This document shows positions 1 to 10,361 of a stretch of 36,864 nucleotides of DNA, piece after piece. Numbering within the stretch: position 1 is the first letter of the stretch; each line of letters begins with the position of its first letter. The notes under the pieces were generated by a model. It was not told the origin of the DNA. It ran no database searches and saw nothing but the letters and a program-made list of their open reading frames with translations. Location of the stretch: NCBI GenBank assembly GCA_012519325.1, contig JAAYQK010000340.1, forward strand, positions 1 to 36,864, written 5' to 3'. Position numbers and translations under genes: made by a program. Source of the stretch: Gracilibacteraceae bacterium (GTDB lineage Bacteria > Bacillota > Clostridia > Lutisporales > Lutisporaceae).

Positions 1-749
1 CTTCCTATTTCATCGGTAGCCACTATCTCCGGAGACATAGATCTTATCATCATTATTATTCCTTCTGCTTTTGGGCAGCCATCCAGTACATCTGTCCTTA
101 TCCCTATGTCGTTTCTGGGAATTCCCATACTGCAGGCAGCTATTTCAGAGCGCTCATCAACTAATGAAATCTTCATTCCTTTGAACATCATATCTTCGCT
201 TCCACTGCTGAATTTTCTGACCAAATCTCTCAGTAATGTAGTTTTGCCGCATTGAGGAGGCGATATTATAAGAGTGTTGTATATACTGTCAGGATATTGT
301 ATCAGGTAACCTGCAATCTTATCTGAAGCGCCTATCACCTGCTTTGCTATTCTGAAATTCATATAGCTTATGTCCTTCAGAGTCTTTACCTTTCCGTTGT
401 CTACCACCGTACGGCCGCATACCCCTACCCGATGTCCTCCGCTAACAGTTATAAAACCGTTTCTCAGTTCCTCCTCCACCGAGTACATCGAAAAGTTGCT
501 TACAAGCTGCAACGCACATTTCAAGTCATCCTCCTTTACCAAATATGCTTTATCTGCCTCAGATACGGCATAACCCTCCTCAGTAATGAAAAACTCTGTA
601 CTGCTGCCTGTTATGCATAAGGGTTTTGCCAGTCTCAATCGGATTTCTTCCACATCCTCAAGTACTTTTTCAGGAATCCTCTTTATCATCGCTCTTATAT
701 GCTTCGGCAAATATTCCAGAACCTCAAGTATCTTAATACTATTGTTCAT
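1..749 (-). CDS. spoIIIAA: SpoIIIAA, 5' part (mirror copy)
   Basis: The sporulation secretion ATPase SpoIIIAA starts at 749 and is cut by the left window edge after 249 codons, at the same base as its twin. Walker A (SPPQCGKTT) falls near 237-263. Its 3' end and spoIIIAB onward would lie to the left of position 1. Confidence 0.93.
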   Translation of the reverse strand, partial: MNNSIKILEVLEYLPKHIRAMIKRIPEKVLEDVEEIRLRLAKPLCITGSSTEFFITEEGYAVSEADKAYLVKEDDLKCALQLVSNFSMYSVEEELRNGFITVSGGHRVGVCGRTVVDNGKVKTLKDISYMNFRIAKQVIGASDKIAGYLIQYPDSIYNTLIISPPQCGKTTLLRDLVRKFSSGSEDMMFKGMKISLVDERSEIAACSMGIPRNDIGIRTDVLDGCPKAEGIIMMIRSMSPEIVATDEIG

Positions 750-835
750 AAAACATCTGTCCTTTGTACAAATCTTAATTTGTTCTATAGATATGTCAGC
801 GGTTTTGAAATAATTACTGCGGTATAAAAAAGTAT

Positions 836-875
836 AAAAAAAGCTCCGATTGAATCTTGTATTCAATCGGAGCTT
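836..875 (-). terminator. Terminator after the CD1247-type gene (mirror copy)
   Basis: Perfect 15-bp stem with 5-base loop; the U-tract on the minus strand is read from the A-run at 836-840. Confidence 0.93.
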
Positions 876-896
876 AAGCCCAATTTTCTTTGTCGG

Positions 897-1319
897 TTAT
901 TCGTGGTCATGACCGCATTCGCAGCCGCATTCACATTCAAAATTGATGGACTCATGACAATTAGGACAACTAACGTTTTCACCGCTTTCCAAAAGTTTTT
1001 CGTCTAAATAAACAAACTCCTTGCAATGAGGGCACTCAACCTCAACATAGTCATAATCATCTTCGTCGTCAAGCTCTTCATATTCGTCATCTTCATCACA
1101 GCATAAGTCATCCTCTAATGCTGAAAGATCTTCATCTATAGCCTCCACATATTCATCCAGCTCATTCTGTGATTCGTTCAGCTCATTAACCGCATCTGCA
1201 AAATCACTTAATACATCTATAATTTTAGATATTAACTTGCCCTGATCTGTTGACTCATCTACTTTCATTCCTTCTGCCAGGCCTTTAAGATAAGCTACCC
1301 TTTCAAATAGGTATTCCAT
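897..1319 (-). CDS. CD1247-type zinc-ribbon protein (mirror copy)
   Basis: 140-aa protein with a helical N-terminus, Asp/Glu-rich middle, CPHC/CPNC zinc ribbon and a Cys/His-rich tail. No function is established for the family. It lies between efp and spoIIIAA, as in other Clostridia. Confidence 0.82.
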   Translation of the reverse strand: MEYLFERVAYLKGLAEGMKVDESTDQGKLISKIIDVLSDFADAVNELNESQNELDEYVEAIDEDLSALEDDLCCDEDDEYEELDDEDDYDYVEVECPHCKEFVYLDEKLLESGENVSCPNCHESINFECECGCECGHDHE

Positions 1320-1416
1320 ATGTACTCCTCCTTATTTTTATTTACTCTCTGTATTCTTTCCAGTATCGACTACTATATGCATTACGTGGGTTGCATATCA
1401 CCCGTATTTGTCCGGC

Positions 1417-1974
1417 TTAAAGTCTTTCCATATATTCTCCGGTTCTCGTATCTATTCTGATCATATCGCCAATGTTAACAAATAGAGGAACATTTATAAC
1501 TGCCCCTGTTTCTACAGTAGCAGGCTTAGTTGCTCCGGTAGCGGTATCCCCTTTGAAGCCTGGCTCCGTCTGAATTACTTCCAATTCCACAAAATTTTCG
1601 GGTTCTACTGAAAAAGCTTCACCCTTATAAAATTTTATATTGGCTGTGTCATTAGGCTTAAGATAAATAATTGCATCCTCTACCTGATCATTGTTAAGAG
1701 GTATCTGCTCATAGGTTTCATTATCCATGAAATAATAAAGCCCTCCGTCTTCATATAAATACTGCATGGCTTTTCTTTCAATATGTGCCTTGGGATACTT
1801 ATCTGTCGGATTAAATGTCCTTTCAGTTACTCCACCGGTTATTATATTCTTTATTTTTGTTCTTACAAATGCAGCTCCCTTTCCAGGCTTAACATGCTGA
1901 AAATCTACTATTGTATATATTTGTCCATCCATTTCAAAAGTAAGACCTTTTCTAAATTCACCAGCTGATATCAT
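1417..1974 (-). CDS. efp: Elongation factor P (mirror copy)
   Basis: 185-aa EF-P with the modifiable K32 in KPGKGAA, which relieves ribosome stalling at proline runs. Start ATG at 1974 after GGAGGG. Confidence 0.97.
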   Translation of the reverse strand: MISAGEFRKGLTFEMDGQIYTIVDFQHVKPGKGAAFVRTKIKNIITGGVTERTFNPTDKYPKAHIERKAMQYLYEDGGLYYFMDNETYEQIPLNNDQVEDAIIYLKPNDTANIKFYKGEAFSVEPENFVELEVIQTEPGFKGDTATGATKPATVETGAVINVPLFVNIGDMIRIDTRTGEYMERL

Positions 1975-2010
1975 AAATCATATCCCTCCATATAATTGTT
2001 ATTTATTTAA

Positions 2011-3075
2011 TTATAGCTCTATCAGCTCCTTTGTTGACTTGCTGATGGTTTCAGCTCCGGTCTCTGTAATCAGTACCAGATCCTCTATCCTTACGCCGCC
2101 GAAGCCTGGAATATATATACCCGGTTCATCGGTTACTACCATACCTGCTTCCAGAACAATATTTCCAACAATGCTCAGCTTTGGATCCTCGTGAATTGCA
2201 ATCCCCACTCCGTGGCCGAGTCCGTGGCCGAAATACTCTCCATAGCCTGCATTTGAAATAATATCTCTTGCAATCTTATCCGCTTCTCTGCCGGTTATCC
2301 CCGGCCTTAAGCCCTTTAATACTTCTGCATTTGCTCTAAGTACGGTATCATAGATTTCCCTGTGCTTCCTGGTCGCTTTGCCTATAAATACTGTTCTTGT
2401 CATATCTGAACAATATCCATTATAAACGCAACCGAAATCCAGTGTCAAGAATTCCATAGCTTCTATTTTTTTCTCGGAAGCAATTCCATGGGGGAGTGAT
2501 GATCTTATACCGGAAGCTACAATAGTCTCAAAGGCAATACCGGAAGATCCCCTTTTCTTTATAAAATACTCCAGTTCCAATGCCACTTCTGCCTCACTCA
2601 AGCCGGGCCTGATATAGCCTAATATATGCTTAAAAGCTTCATCTGCAATAGCTGCAGCCTTGCAGATATTTTCTATTTCTGAATTATCCTTCTTAATTCT
2701 CAATTTTACAAATATACTTCTGGCCGGTATCAGCTTAATTTCCGGCAAGGACTTCTTTAAATCGTCACGAAACATCACGGTCATGAAATCCTCCTCAAAG
2801 CCCAGTCTCTTAATGCCGGCTTTGCTTATGACTTCGGCCAGCTTTTCCATAGGGTTGCCTCCATGTATGGCAACCTTCCAGCCTTTGCACTGGGATTCCG
2901 CCTGTTCCATATATCTGAAGTCAGTCACAAAATCCATGCTTTCTTTTCCGATTACTAAAAATCCTGCAGAACCTGTAAACCCGCTTAAATATCTTCTGTT
3001 TTCCGGAGAATATACAAGCACACCTTCCATCATATTTCCGGACATGAGTTTTCTCAGGTTTTGAATTCTATTCAC
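2011..3075 (-). CDS. Xaa-Pro aminopeptidase-type M24 peptidase (mirror copy)
   Basis: 354-aa pita-bread metallopeptidase cleaving before proline; D213, D224, E317 and E331 and the GHGLGHGVG histidines are intact. GTG start at 3075. Confidence 0.92.
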   Translation of the reverse strand: MNRIQNLRKLMSGNMMEGVLVYSPENRRYLSGFTGSAGFLVIGKESMDFVTDFRYMEQAESQCKGWKVAIHGGNPMEKLAEVISKAGIKRLGFEEDFMTVMFRDDLKKSLPEIKLIPARSIFVKLRIKKDNSEIENICKAAAIADEAFKHILGYIRPGLSEAEVALELEYFIKKRGSSGIAFETIVASGIRSSLPHGIASEKKIEAMEFLTLDFGCVYNGYCSDMTRTVFIGKATRKHREIYDTVLRANAEVLKGLRPGITGREADKIARDIISNAGYGEYFGHGLGHGVGIAIHEDPKLSIVGNIVLEAGMVVTDEPGIYIPGFGGVRIEDLVLITETGAETISKSTKELIEL

Positions 3076-3141
3076 TTCAATACTAAACTCCTCCCAAAAA
3101 TTTAAGACATATTGCCAATTAAATTATCCGTTGTTTTAATA

Positions 3142-4023
3142 TTAACATAATTTTTCCAAAGGGTACAAGTGCTCCTTTGCCAATCCTTCGTATATTTTTT
3201 TTATCTTTATGGCATCCTCTGCCATAGTTCCTCTTGACTCGCAGATAATTGTTCCATGAATTTTATACTTTATAAGGCATTCCGCAAGAGGCTCGAATTC
3301 AGGGCCGTAGTCAGTATCCTCATAGGACCAGTGCTTTTTTTCTCCGCCTTTTTCAGTATACTCTACCCTGCTGTAATGCATATGTATCAATCTTCCTCTT
3401 TCTTCTCCAAGAACAGTGAATATCCTCTCAAATACCCTTTCATAATTACTCCTGTTCTTAAGAGCGCCTGAACCAAGAGCATGGAGATGTGCAAAATCAA
3501 TAGTGGGTATTAAGGAACTATCTAAGAGGCAAAGCTCCAGTATTTCCTCCAGCGTTCCCATTTGATTCTTCTTCCCCAAGGTCTCAGGACAAAGTGAAAC
3601 ATTAATCCCATTCTTATTTATTATTTCCAATACTTTATATAAATTACTCCGAATATTTGCCAAGGCTTTATCTCTGGTCAGCTTTCCCAGAGAACCCGGA
3701 TGAATTACAACACGTGATGCTCCCATCAGTTCTGCTGCACTTGAAGTATCAGTAATATATTTGAAGGATTTCTTAACAACTTCAGAATCCTCAGATGCAA
3801 GATTTATATAATATGGAGCATGCACACTCACACAGATTCCGTTTTCTTTTGCGGCAGCTCCCAGCTGTTCTGCAGTATCAGCCTTAATTCTGACTCCTCT
3901 TGCACAGGAGTACTCATAAGCATCAAGTCCCATGTTTCTAAGCCAGGCAGGCATATCCAGAGGGCTTTTATAGCCTTGCTTGTAAAAAATATCCGAATTA
4001 CCCGATGGTCCGAATTTTATCAT
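3142..4023 (-). CDS. Endonuclease IV-like TIM-barrel protein (mirror copy)
   Basis: 293-aa AP-endonuclease-2-superfamily barrel with most Nfo zinc ligands (H68, H108, E147, D176, H179, H216, H231, E262) and Lys in place of the DxH aspartate. The DNA-repair role is unproven. Confidence 0.78.
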   Translation of the reverse strand: MIKFGPSGNSDIFYKQGYKSPLDMPAWLRNMGLDAYEYSCARGVRIKADTAEQLGAAAKENGICVSVHAPYYINLASEDSEVVKKSFKYITDTSSAAELMGASRVVIHPGSLGKLTRDKALANIRSNLYKVLEIINKNGINVSLCPETLGKKNQMGTLEEILELCLLDSSLIPTIDFAHLHALGSGALKNRSNYERVFERIFTVLGEERGRLIHMHYSRVEYTEKGGEKKHWSYEDTDYGPEFEPLAECLIKYKIHGTIICESRGTMAEDAIKIKKIYEGLAKEHLYPLEKLC

Positions 4024-4047
4024 TTTGCGCTCCTTAAGCTGTTAATT

Positions 4048-4077
4048 ATAATACGCCATAGGTTTGTATGATTTCAA
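4048..4077 (-). promoter_or_regulatory. Candidate promoter of the TIM-barrel gene (mirror copy)
   Basis: Minus-strand TTGAAA at 4072-4077 and TATTAT at 4048-4053 with an 18-bp spacer, 24 bp before the start codon. Confidence 0.45.
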
Positions 4078-4108
4078 TTTACCCTTACATCCATCACTAT
4101 ATACATGC

Positions 4109-4384
4109 TTATTCCTCTATACTGTGCTTGGGGTTCTTGTTTACAAAAATCGCCGCTTTCACAATGGCAGTCTCAACATCTATGTCAAACTGCTGTTCCA
4201 ACTGTCTGACCTTTGCATATAGCTCCCCTTTGGCAGATACAACGTACTTTGAAGGAAGGCTGTTTAAAGACAATGCAATTACGTCCAGTCTGCATTTTTC
4301 ACATTTACAGATGTCCATAGTTTCTAATATTTCATCAGCCTTTTTCGATACCAAATCCTCCATATAGTTTTTTAATTTATACAT
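4109..4384 (-). CDS. ComFB-family small protein (mirror copy)
   Basis: 91-aa late-competence ComFB-domain protein with a CKCEKC cysteine cluster; the AAGGAGG binding site lies just above 4384. Single gene, with a terminator on its upstream side. Confidence 0.82.
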   Translation of the reverse strand: MYKLKNYMEDLVSKKADEILETMDICKCEKCRLDVIALSLNSLPSKYVVSAKGELYAKVRQLEQQFDIDVETAIVKAAIFVNKNPKHSIEE

Positions 4385-4465
4385 TTCCCGTCCTCCTTAA
4401 TTATTAATACAGACTGCCGGTTTTAAAAAATTTCCTGTTTTTTCAATGTTCTTCTTTCTACAAGT

Positions 4466-4507
4466 AATAAATAAAATCCTGCAAATACTCACAGGATTTT
4501 ATTTATT
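4466..4507. terminator. Terminator after yqeG (mirror copy)
   Basis: 16-bp perfect A/T-rich stem with 10-base loop between the yqeG stop and the ComFB-family gene. Confidence 0.75.
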
Positions 4508-4521
4508 GCCAATAATTCTTC

Positions 4522-5019
4522 TTATTCATTATTATGATATTTTTTCAGAATACGCCTTTCCAGCTTTCGGACTATTCTTGTCCATATAAATTCCTTATCG
4601 CTGATGGGTGACACAAGTATGGTAAACAATCCCATGCGATTTCCTCCCAGTACGTCTGTAAAAAGCTGATCTCCTATTACCGCCGTATCTGAAGGCGCCG
4701 AACCCATAAGCTTCATAGCCCTTCTAAAAGCTGTCTTGCTCGGCTTAATTGCTTTGTGAATTGCAGGCAGGTTCAAGCATTTATTGAATTCTTCCACTCT
4801 TTTTCTTGAATTATTTGATAAAATACAGATTTTAAAGCCTTCACATCCCAATCTTCGTACAAGCTCGTTTACCTTATCGTCCGGCTCTCTTGTATCCCAA
4901 GAAACCAAAGTATTGTCAATATCAATTATAATTGCATTGATTCCATATGCCTTCAATGAAGCCGTATCCAGTTCATATACCGAATTCAGATAAATATCCG
5001 GTTTTAACCTGTTCTTCAT
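4522..5019 (-). CDS. yqeG: YqeG-family HAD phosphatase (mirror copy)
   Basis: 165-aa HAD hydrolase with DIDNT (33-37), LSNN, the KPSK lysine and GDQLFTD. Started at ATG 5019 because of the adjacent GAGGGA; the frame itself opens 15 codons earlier at a GTG. Confidence 0.88.
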   Translation of the reverse strand: MKNRLKPDIYLNSVYELDTASLKAYGINAIIIDIDNTLVSWDTREPDDKVNELVRRLGCEGFKICILSNNSRKRVEEFNKCLNLPAIHKAIKPSKTAFRRAMKLMGSAPSDTAVIGDQLFTDVLGGNRMGLFTILVSPISDKEFIWTRIVRKLERRILKKYHNNE

Positions 5020-5094
5020 ATCTTCCCTCAATTGCATATATTGGATAAATGCTGCCGCAAACACCGCTCGTTACCCTGTATCTCTATTCTATTC

Positions 5095-5802
5095 TTAACT
5101 GTTTTCATTGTAAAGTTCTTTGTGCAGCTTTCTGATTGCTCTGTTTTCTATTCTGGATACATATGATCTGGAAATTCCCAGCATGTCGGCTATTTCCCTT
5201 TGAGTTTTGCTGATTCCGTTAAGCAGTCCGTACCTAAGCTCAAGAACCAGCCGTTCTCTTTTTTTCAGGGCTGTATCCATTCTTTGATACAGCTTCTTTA
5301 TCTGAATCTTGAGTTCTACCTCATCCAGTATTACGTCCGAATCGCTTCCTAATATATCAATTAAACTGATTTCATTTCCTTCTTTGTCAATCCCGATGGG
5401 ATCATGGAGGGAAACTTCAGTTTTTGTTTTCTTAGAAGCCCTGATAGTCATAAGAATCTCATTCTCTATGCATCTTGCGGCATAGGTTGCAAGTCTTGTA
5501 CCCTTCTCCTCGTCAAAGGTTATTATTGCTTTAATGAGGCCTATAGTTCCAATGGAAATCAAGTCATCAATTTCTCTTCCCGTATTTACATATTTTTTGA
5601 CTATGTGTGCGACAAGTCTTAGATTTCGTTCTATCAGTATATTTTTTGCGTCTTCGCTGCCCTTTTTGTATTCTTCAAGATAATACTGCTCCTCTTCAGC
5701 TGTAAGAGGCTGTGGAAATGAATTTACATTTTGGATATAACCGAATAAAAGGCATAGATCCTTGATTGTGAAAACGATAAGAGAGGCTATAAGGAAAAGC
5801 AA
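5095..5802 (-). CDS. sigK: Sporulation sigma factor SigK (mirror copy)
   Basis: 235-aa late mother-cell sigma factor: hydrophobic pro-sequence, NSFPQPL, sigma region 2 and a C-terminal helix-turn-helix. TTG start at 5802 behind GGAGGTG; not split by a skin-type element. Confidence 0.92.
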   Translation of the reverse strand: MLFLIASLIVFTIKDLCLLFGYIQNVNSFPQPLTAEEEQYYLEEYKKGSEDAKNILIERNLRLVAHIVKKYVNTGREIDDLISIGTIGLIKAIITFDEEKGTRLATYAARCIENEILMTIRASKKTKTEVSLHDPIGIDKEGNEISLIDILGSDSDVILDEVELKIQIKKLYQRMDTALKKRERLVLELRYGLLNGISKTQREIADMLGISRSYVSRIENRAIRKLHKELYNENS

Positions 5803-5890
5803 AGAAGCACACCTCCGAATTTTAAAGAAGTCTGCCATGTACAAGTCCATAAGAACAAGGTTTATACAGTGGAAAACTTCGCCTACTAGA

Positions 5891-5898
5891 ATTATATG
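5891..5898 (-). promoter_or_regulatory. Possible -10 element upstream of sigK (mirror copy)
   Basis: Minus-strand CATATAAT, compatible with sigma-A or sigma-E; no -35 recognised. Confidence 0.28.
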
Positions 5899-5934
5899 AT
5901 TTTCATTCTGAATGTGTGCCTGTATACATATTTA

Positions 5935-5952
5935 ACATAAAAATTTTTATGT
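5935..5952. repeat. 18-bp AT-rich palindrome between PBP and sigK (mirror copy)
   Basis: Self-complementary ACATAAAAA/TTTTTATGT, 14 bp past the PBP stop. Confidence 0.5.
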
Positions 5953-5966
5953 ATATCTAAATATTT

Positions 5967-7745
5967 CTACCTCTTAACGGTGGTTAGTATTTTTGAAGCC
6001 ACCTCCTTAAATAACTGAGCTGCTGCACTTCCCCCCGACTGTCCGTTATATATGAATACAGTTATGGCATACTTTGGATTTTTATATGGTACAAAACCTG
6101 CAAACCAACCATGAACAACCTCCCCTTCATTTATTCCAGTCTGGGCTGAACTGGTCTTGCCGCAGCTGCCTCCAAGTTCCTCGATATTTGCTTGCTTCCC
6201 GGTTCCTGATACTGTTACTTCACGTAGCATATACTTCAACAGCATTGAGGTAATGGGATTCAGTACAATCTGTGGTCTGGATCTTTCCAGCTTTTTAACT
6301 GTCAGCCCCTTTTCCGTAATAAGTGAATCTATTAGCTGCGGATCATTCCTGATACCATTGTTTGCAATAGTGGCCATCATACATGTTACCTGCAGAGGTG
6401 TAACCTGAATTTTCCCTTGTCCTATGGATATATTCCCTATGCCGTCCTCTTGAACGCCAGGTATGTAACCGGGTTTTTCTTCCGGTATGGTAAAGCACAG
6501 TTTTTGTCCGAAGCCCAGTTTTTCAGCCATTTCCAATATGTTTTCCGCACCTGTTTCCATCCCTATTTGTATGTATGTACTGTTGCAGGACAGGGCAAAA
6601 GCTTCTTTCATATTAATCTCTCTTCCTTCATGAGTTTTGTGAGTTGCACACTTTATCCTGCTGCCGCCTACATCTATATATCCATGGCATTCATATTTTT
6701 GTTCCGTATTTACATATCCTCCTTCTATTGCAGCTGCAGCCACAACAGTCTTGAATATTGAGCCCAGATCAAATTGCCAAATAGATTTATTGATAAGCTC
6801 ATTTCCGCTGCTCTTTATGTATTTGTCCACGCTATCCTGATCAAAATCAGGCTTGCTTGCCATTCCCAATATATCACCATTCTTGACATCCATTACTACA
6901 ATTGAGCCTTGAATATTTTCTCTTTCCATTGCAGTTTCTATTATGTTCTGAATATGATAATCAAGCGTAAGCTTCAAGCTGTAGCTTACACCGTCTTCTG
7001 AAGCTTCAACCTTCCTGAAGCCCAATCCCCGTATGATATTCTTTCCGCTGTCCACTACGGCTGCAATGCTGTCGCTGCCGCTGCTTTCCAAGTAACTGTT
7101 CATGCTTTTTTCAATACCCATTTGGCCTATTTTATCCGTTTTCCCTATATAGCCTATTACATGCCTTGCAATATTATCGTCGGAATACCTCAGCCTTTTT
7201 TCTACGGCTATCACACCTCTTATCCTGCCGCTTTCAATAAGAGACATATATTCGTTCTGCCCGGCCTCACATACGAACTCCACCGTATCTGCAGAACCTG
7301 TCATTTTCTTTTCAACATCTTCCTTTTTAATGCCGCAAGCTTTGGAAATACTTTCAATCGCCGCTGTTTTATCATGTACAAAAGTCGGATAAGCAATAAC
7401 AACTTTTTTGATTTCTCTATCAGTAATCGGTATCATATTTCTGTCATATATTATCCCTCTGTTTGAGGAAATAGGTATATGTACCATTCTCTGCCTAACA
7501 GCCCTTTCACTGTAGTATCTGCCCTTATATACCTGAATGTAGAAAAGCCTGCACAACAGAAGCCCGTATGCAGCAATGAACAAAATGCCTATTAGCTGAA
7601 GCCTTTTCTTATGAATGAGCATATAATTATTCTTTCTATACAGTCTGGTACCCGGAAGCGTAAGGAGCTCCATATCCCTGTTTTCTTCTCCTTTATTGTT
7701 CGCTGATTCAGCTTTTTTACTTAATAGCTTCATAATTCCGGTCAT
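5967..7745 (-). CDS. Class B penicillin-binding transpeptidase (mirror copy)
   Basis: 592-aa membrane-anchored peptidoglycan cross-linking enzyme with SIFK, SCN and an unusual KTS in place of KTG, and no PASTA domain. The ATG at 7745 lies just below the hairpin that contains its binding site. Confidence 0.9.
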   Translation of the reverse strand: MTGIMKLLSKKAESANNKGEENRDMELLTLPGTRLYRKNNYMLIHKKRLQLIGILFIAAYGLLLCRLFYIQVYKGRYYSERAVRQRMVHIPISSNRGIIYDRNMIPITDREIKKVVIAYPTFVHDKTAAIESISKACGIKKEDVEKKMTGSADTVEFVCEAGQNEYMSLIESGRIRGVIAVEKRLRYSDDNIARHVIGYIGKTDKIGQMGIEKSMNSYLESSGSDSIAAVVDSGKNIIRGLGFRKVEASEDGVSYSLKLTLDYHIQNIIETAMERENIQGSIVVMDVKNGDILGMASKPDFDQDSVDKYIKSSGNELINKSIWQFDLGSIFKTVVAAAAIEGGYVNTEQKYECHGYIDVGGSRIKCATHKTHEGREINMKEAFALSCNSTYIQIGMETGAENILEMAEKLGFGQKLCFTIPEEKPGYIPGVQEDGIGNISIGQGKIQVTPLQVTCMMATIANNGIRNDPQLIDSLITEKGLTVKKLERSRPQIVLNPITSMLLKYMLREVTVSGTGKQANIEELGGSCGKTSSAQTGINEGEVVHGWFAGFVPYKNPKYAITVFIYNGQSGGSAAAQLFKEVASKILTTVKR

Positions 7746-7750
7746 GACAA

Positions 7751-7790
7751 AACCTCCCTCAATCTTAGTATTGTCAGATTGTGGGAGGTT
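7751..7790 (-). promoter_or_regulatory. Hairpin enclosing the PBP ribosome binding site (mirror copy)
   Basis: Two stem segments (8 + 6 bp, one mismatch) with a 10-base loop. On the minus strand the GGGAGG site is at 7753-7758. Confidence 0.65.
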
Positions 7791-8424
7791 ATTCAATAAT
7801 CGATTTGACCTTTGTAACCATTATATCAATCGCTACTTTATTGTAGCCTCCTTCAGGTATAATGATGTCCGCATATCTTTTTGTAGGCTCGCAGAACTCG
7901 TTGTGTGCCGGCTTGACAACATTCAGGTATTGGTTGATTACTGATTCCAGTGATCTGCCCCTTTCCCTCATATCTCTGGTTATTATTCTTATAATCCTCA
8001 CATCAGCATCCGTATCAACAAAAATCTTAATATCCATTAATTCCCTTAGCTTTGGAGAATCCAGAATCAAAATGCCTTCCAGAATTATTACGTCTTTCGG
8101 CTCAACCATCAATGTTTCTTTTTTTCTGTTATGTACTGTGAAATCGTACTGAGGCTTTTCAATGGCTTGTCCATTAATAAGCTTTAATACATGGTCTATC
8201 AGAAGCTCATTATCAAAAGCCAGGGGGTGGTCATAATTCACATTCACCCTTTCTGCAGGAGGCAGATGGCTTTGATCCTTATAATAGCAGTCTTGTTCTA
8301 TTATCACTACATTTTTCTCCGGTATACTGTCCAAAATTGCCTTGGAAACAGTACTCTTGCCTGAGCCTGTTCCTCCTGCTATTCCAATTATAAGAGGTTT
8401 CTTATAATTTCCATCACTCACCAT
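7789..8424 (-). CDS. udk: Uridine kinase (mirror copy)
   Basis: 211-aa pyrimidine-salvage kinase with P-loop GGTGSGKS, overlapping trhP by 11 bp. Confidence 0.96.
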   Translation of the reverse strand: MVSDGNYKKPLIIGIAGGTGSGKSTVSKAILDSIPEKNVVIIEQDCYYKDQSHLPPAERVNVNYDHPLAFDNELLIDHVLKLINGQAIEKPQYDFTVHNRKKETLMVEPKDVIILEGILILDSPKLRELMDIKIFVDTDADVRIIRIITRDMRERGRSLESVINQYLNVVKPAHNEFCEPTKRYADIIIPEGGYNKVAIDIMVTKVKSIIE

Positions 8425-9649
8425 CTTTTCGCTCCCTTCTCAATATATCATGCCTTTCAACGGGCTTCTTCATTTTAATTGTTACAATTTGCTGAGGGTG
8501 CGGAGCGGCCGTTATTTCAATGCCCTCATCATTCCACATTTTTTCGATTATTTGGGTGAACATCTCCCTTCGGGGCCCGATTACCTCAATCTCGTCTCCT
8601 ACAAGCATTTTGTTTCTTTGCTCTACAGTTGCAATACCTGTCTTGTTATCATAATCCAGCACCAAACCCACAAAAGCATAATCCCTTATATATGAACCGG
8701 ATTCATAAATCTGTCCTTCCGGACCGGGCTTGCCGAAATAAAAGCCTGTGCCAAATTCTCTGTGGCTGGCCTTTGAAAGCTCATCAAGCCATTCTTTCCT
8801 GAATTCATATTTGGAAGGATCTGAAATGTAGCTGTCCAAAGCCATTCTGTATGCTCTGACAACAGATGCCACATAATATGAGCTTTTCATCCTGCCTTCA
8901 ATTTTCAGGCTTTTTAACCCTGACTCCACCAACTCCGGTATGTATTCGATCATGCATAAATCTCTGGAATTAAATATATATGTCCCTCGATTGTCTTCAT
9001 CAACCGGCATATACTGTCCGGGACGCTTTTCTTCCATAACATAGTACTTGTACCTGCAAGGCTGCGCACATTCACCCCTGTTTGCATCCCTGCCTGTCAT
9101 GTAATTGCTGAGCAAGCATCTGCCTGAGTATGAAATGCACATTGCTCCATGTACAAATGCCTCAAATTCCAAGCCTTCCGAAGACTTGCTTATGATTTCC
9201 CTTATTTCTTCAAAGCTTAATTCTCTTGCCAGCACAATCCTTTTTATTCCTTGAATGTGCCAGAACTCCGCACTTTTATAATTAGTATTGCTCGCCTGGG
9301 TGCTCAGGTGAAGCGGCATATCAGGCACTGCTTCCCTGGCCGTCATGATAATGCTGGGATCTGATACAATAAGTGCATCGGCTCCCGCATCTTCCAGGCT
9401 TTTTAAATATTCCTCCAATCCTTCCAAATCTTCATTATGGGGAATAATGTTTACGGTGACGTATACTCTTCTGCCGTTATCATGTGCAAACTTAGCACCT
9501 TCTTTGATTTCATCAAGTGTAAAATTTCCTGCGGCAGCCCTCAGGCCATATTTTTCACCGCCGATATATACCGCATCGGCTCCATAAATTACTGCCATCT
9601 TCAATTTTTCAAGATTTCCCGCGGGAGCGAGTATTTCCGGTCTATTCAT
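8414..9649 (-). CDS. trhP: U32-family tRNA hydroxylation protein, TrhP-like (mirror copy)
   Basis: 411 aa with [22 protein letters not shown] and the Fe-S-type cysteines C171, C178, C194 and C232. Expected to make 5-hydroxyuridine at tRNA U34 for the neighbouring methyltransferase. Confidence 0.88.
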   Translation of the reverse strand: MNRPEILAPAGNLEKLKMAVIYGADAVYIGGEKYGLRAAAGNFTLDEIKEGAKFAHDNGRRVYVTVNIIPHNEDLEGLEEYLKSLEDAGADALIVSDPSIIMTAREAVPDMPLHLSTQASNTNYKSAEFWHIQGIKRIVLARELSFEEIREIISKSSEGLEFEAFVHGAMCISYSGRCLLSNYMTGRDANRGECAQPCRYKYYVMEEKRPGQYMPVDEDNRGTYIFNSRDLCMIEYIPELVESGLKSLKIEGRMKSSYYVASVVRAYRMALDSYISDPSKYEFRKEWLDELSKASHREFGTGFYFGKPGPEGQIYESGSYIRDYAFVGLVLDYDNKTGIATVEQRNKMLVGDEIEVIGPRREMFTQIIEKMWNDEGIEITAAPHPQQIVTIKMKKPVERHDILRRERKDGE

Positions 9650-10307
9650 TGAATTCCACCTCCTTAAGCTTGCAGCTTATGGATATGCCGTCCCCCATTG
9701 GGATAATCGCAGTCGCCAGGCTCTCACAAGAGGAAATGAAGCTCAGAAACTTTTTTAGCCTTTTTACAATGGTGATTTTTCTTCTGATAAGCAAACTCCT
9801 ATCGGCTACCATTCCTCTGAAAAGCACATTATCACATACGAACAATCCTCCGATCCTCAGCTTGTCTATGCTTTTCTTCATAAAATCCATATACTGCCCT
9901 TTAGCTGCATCTACAAATATCATATCAAAACTGCCGGGTATATCATTTAATATTACTTCTGCATCCCCTGTTACAATTTTGATTCTATCCTCCATACCTG
10001 CCTTCTTTATAAAATCCGATGCGATGCCTGCCGATTCCTCATTCCTTTCAATTGTAGTGATAGCGCATCCTTCTCCCGCACACAGGCACACATGAACGGC
10101 AGAATAACCTATTGCCGTACCTATCTCCAGTATTGTCCTTACATTGGCAGACTTTATAAGCACTGTCAGCAAACGTGCTATATCGGGAGTAATGATGGGA
10201 ACATTGTTCTCCTTTGCATACTCTTCCATTTCCTTTAATATCCCACTTTGTTCAGGTATCATTCCTAGCAGGAACCTGTCAATATAGTCGTAATTTATGT
10301 TTGCCAC
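9642..10307 (-). CDS. trmR: tRNA 5-hydroxyuridine methyltransferase, TrmR-like (mirror copy)
   Basis: 221-aa SAM-dependent O-methyltransferase with EIGTAIGYSA and the D133/D159/N160 metal site. GTG start at 10307 after AGGTGA; the longer ATG frame would run into the 27-bp palindrome. Confidence 0.85.
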   Translation of the reverse strand: MANINYDYIDRFLLGMIPEQSGILKEMEEYAKENNVPIITPDIARLLTVLIKSANVRTILEIGTAIGYSAVHVCLCAGEGCAITTIERNEESAGIASDFIKKAGMEDRIKIVTGDAEVILNDIPGSFDMIFVDAAKGQYMDFMKKSIDKLRIGGLFVCDNVLFRGMVADRSLLIRRKITIVKRLKKFLSFISSCESLATAIIPMGDGISISCKLKEVEFNE

Positions 10308-10324
10308 ATTATCACCTCGCATAA

Positions 10325-10351
10325 ATAGAAGAATGCGACGCATTCTTCTAT
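10325..10351. repeat. 27-bp palindrome between mltG and trmR (mirror copy)
   Basis: 13-bp arms around a single central base in the 54-bp mltG-trmR gap. Confidence 0.85.
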
Positions 10352-10361
10352 AGTTTTTGGA

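Noticed and set aside
9649-10095. 148-codon antisense frame opposite trmR
   Set aside because: A shadow of a well-supported methyltransferase frame, with no start signal and no domain.
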